A stretch of DNA of 53,047 nucleotides from Anaerolineales bacterium (GTDB lineage: Bacteria > Chloroflexota > Anaerolineae > Anaerolineales > UBA4823), in contig JAFGBV010000293.1 of the NCBI GenBank assembly GCA_016932955.1, forward strand, positions 1 to 53,047, in the 5' to 3' direction. The translations under genes and the position numbers were made by a program. Below the pieces are notes generated by a model that did not search any database, had not been told where the DNA came from, and was given only the letters and a program-made list of their open reading frames with translations. This document shows, in pieces, positions 51,613 through 53,047 of the stretch. Within the stretch, counting starts at the first letter, position 1. Each line of letters begins with the position of its first letter.

Positions 51613-51733
51613 CTGCCTCGTTTGTTTGCTGGATGGGGGCAAATCGAGATTCGCAGCCATGCTTTTACCCAAGTCGGGGTAAAATTTAGGTGGACGGCAT
51701 GAGATACCACCACGATGCTGAGGGACGTATGCG

Positions 51734-52882
51734 ATGACAGCCAAAACGAGAAAAGTGGAATCCAACCGCTATGAAAAGACCACCGGGCGGGTGACGGCAA
51801 AAGAATTGTCCATATTGCTAAAGGTGAGCAGTGCGCTGGCTTCGACGCTGGATATCGGCGAGGTGCTGCAAATTGCGATTGAGAGCACTACGGGGGTGTT
51901 GGGGATTGGCACGGGGGCGATCTACACCTTGGAGGACGGCGATCTCTACCTCGGTGCGACCACCCCGCCGCTGCCAGCGGAGTTCCCCGAAGAGCTACGC
52001 CGGGCGCACCTGAACGACCACCCGCATATCCAAGAGGCTGCGCGGACGAAAGGCCCCGTGTACCTGGAGGATGCGCGCACGGCTGCGCTCAGCCCGGCGG
52101 AAAGGATCGTGGCGGAGGCGCGGGAGCTGGTTTCGATCCTGTATTTCCCATTAATCCTGAAGGAAGTAGTGAGGGGGGTGTTCATCGTGGGCACGCATGT
52201 TCAACCCCGGCATTTCAGCCAGGCAGAGATCAATCTGTGCTATATCCTTTCCTACCAGGTGTCGCTGGCGATCGCTAACGCCCAGTTGTATACAGAGGCG
52301 CAGCAGGCGCTGACAGAGCTGAGCCGCGCCTACGATGCCACGCTGGAGGGGTGGTCACGGGTGCTGGATATGCGCGACCATGTGACGGATGTTCACACGC
52401 ACCGCGTGGCTGACCTGACGGTGAGGCTGGCAAACAGGATGGGCATCCCCGAGGCGGAGCTGGGGCATATCCGCCGTGGGGCGCTGCTGCATGATATCGG
52501 CAAGATGGGCATCCCCGACGCCATCTTGCAAAAAGCGGGTGTGCTGACGGAGAGCGAACGCGCCATCATGCAAACACACCCCGAAAAGGCGCAGCAAATC
52601 CTTTCGCAGATCGACTACCTCATCCCCGCGCTGGATATTCCCTACTGCCACCATGAGAAGTGGGACGGCACGGGCTACCCGCGTGGTTTGCAGGGGGAGG
52701 AAATCCCCCTGGTTGCGCGCATCTTTGCTGTGGTGGATGTGTACGATGCGCTGACCTCGGACCGGCCCTACCGCAAAGCCTGGAAGAGGGAGGATGTGCT
52801 GGCGCATCTCCGGGAACAATCGGGCAAGCACTTTGACCCGCAGGCAGTGAGGGCGTTTTTTGAGATGATGGGGGAAGAATAG
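51734..52882 (+). CDS. GAF/HD-GYP protein (putative cyclic-di-GMP phosphodiesterase)
   Basis: 382 residues. An N-terminal GAF domain (about 25-185: LLKVSSALASTLDIGEVLQIAIE to CYILSYQVSLAIANAQLY) is joined by a short helix to an HD-GYP domain with LLHDIGKMGIPD (about 252), HHEKWDGTGYPRGLQGEEIPLVARIFAVVDVYDAL (GYP at about 314) and the final H-F-D-P motif. HD-GYP enzymes hydrolyse cyclic di-GMP, usually via a bimetal centre. No transmembrane segment, so it probably senses a cytoplasmic signal through GAF. GAGGGA precedes the ATG. Confidence 0.92.
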   Translation: MTAKTRKVESNRYEKTTGRVTAKELSILLKVSSALASTLDIGEVLQIAIESTTGVLGIGTGAIYTLEDGDLYLGATTPPLPAEFPEELRRAHLNDHPHIQEAARTKGPVYLEDARTAALSPAERIVAEARELVSILYFPLILKEVVRGVFIVGTHVQPRHFSQAEINLCYILSYQVSLAIANAQLYTEAQQALTELSRAYDATLEGWSRVLDMRDHVTDVHTHRVADLTVRLANRMGIPEAELGHIRRGALLHDIGKMGIPDAILQKAGVLTESERAIMQTHPEKAQQILSQIDYLIPALDIPYCHHEKWDGTGYPRGLQGEEIPLVARIFAVVDVYDALTSDRPYRKAWKREDVLAHLREQSGKHFDPQAVRAFFEMMGEE

Positions 52883-52962
52883 TGGTGGATTTTATGGGGC
52901 GGGTTATAAAATGTTGGCAGGCAGATCGAACAAGCGAGTGACGAGGGGGGAATAGAGCAGAC

Positions 52963-53047
52963 TGTAGTGGACCCCAAAAACTGGACACTTTTTAAGGGTT
53001 TAAAAGGGAGTGCTCTCCACCGTCGCTGGTGCCGATAACATCCAGTA
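52963..53047 (+). mobile_element. Probable end of an IS3-type insertion sequence (partial)
   Basis: TGTAGTGGACCCCAAAAACTGGACA-type sequence begins at 52963. This TGTxxTGxxCCCAAAAACTGGACA pattern is the usual terminal inverted repeat of many IS3-family elements. The remaining 60 bp lack a clear reading frame, and the element runs off the window, so the transposase cannot be checked. Confidence 0.5.

Overview
The window is bacterial chromosome of moderately high GC. Inference: a member of the Chloroflexota, probably Anaerolineae-like. Signs are the many lipoproteins with Pro/Thr-rich linkers, a WD40 lipoprotein, IS200-like 'REP' transposases, UTG and GTG starts, extended -10 promoters lying almost on start codons, and an actinobacterial-type CebR/CelR operator. 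No 16S rRNA gene is present, so the taxonomy is not proven.

Region 1 (1-4050) is a conserved translation/transcription block: end of tuf, rpmG, tRNA-Trp, secE, nusG, rplK, rplA, rplJ, rplL. RNA control elements are visible: two L1-type leader motifs before rplK and rplA, and an L10 leader with an intrinsic terminator before rplJ. Region 2 (4100-7050) is a two-component system (OmpR-type regulator, HAMP kinase) with a LysM cell-surface protein. Region 3 (7130-15200) is mixed housekeeping and envelope functions: two glycosyltransferases, an HD-like protein, an MBL hydrolase, a sulfite-oxidase-like molybdoenzyme, a lone receiver domain, an LpxL/PatA-like acyltransferase overlapping a CDP-alcohol phosphatidyltransferase, and RNase Z. 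Region 4 (15200-20760) has the FtsK/SpoIIIE DNA translocase, a DUF1232-like protein, a metallophosphoesterase lipoprotein, a membrane rhodanese and a rhomboid protease.

Region 5 (20900-32440) is a carbohydrate-use locus. An Opp/Dpp-type ABC transporter (lipoprotein binding protein, two permeases, two ATPases) is transcribed leftward, and a GH2 beta-mannosidase-like enzyme plus a GH3 beta-glucosidase-like enzyme are transcribed rightward. The shared intergenic region carries one perfect and one imperfect copy of TGGGAGCGCTCCCA, the operator of CebR/CelR LacI-family cellobiose regulators. The simplest reading is that the transporter imports beta-linked oligosaccharides which the two hydrolases cut inside the cell.

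Region 6 (32440-42911) is accessory: an orphan Cas4/RecB-like nuclease, a TetR regulator divergent from a lipoprotein-MmpL exporter pair, a methyltransferase, a DUF4143 ATPase with a probably leaderless mRNA, small proteins, and a WD40 lipoprotein. Dispersed palindromic repeats sit between several of these genes.

Region 7 (42912-50600) is a defence island on the minus strand in the order hsdR - vapB - vapC - hsdM - RAYT-like transposase - hsdS. A VapBC toxin-antitoxin pair and an HUH/Y1 transposase-like gene sit in the type I restriction operon with 1-11 bp overlaps or 3 bp gaps. The transposase gene contains an in-frame array of ten 18-bp units, and palindromic repeats with the same GGGCACGG core lie just outside both ends of the operon. 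Region 8 (50600-53047) holds dapB, a long imperfect inverted repeat, a GAF/HD-GYP protein and what looks like the terminal inverted repeat of an IS3-type element running off the window.
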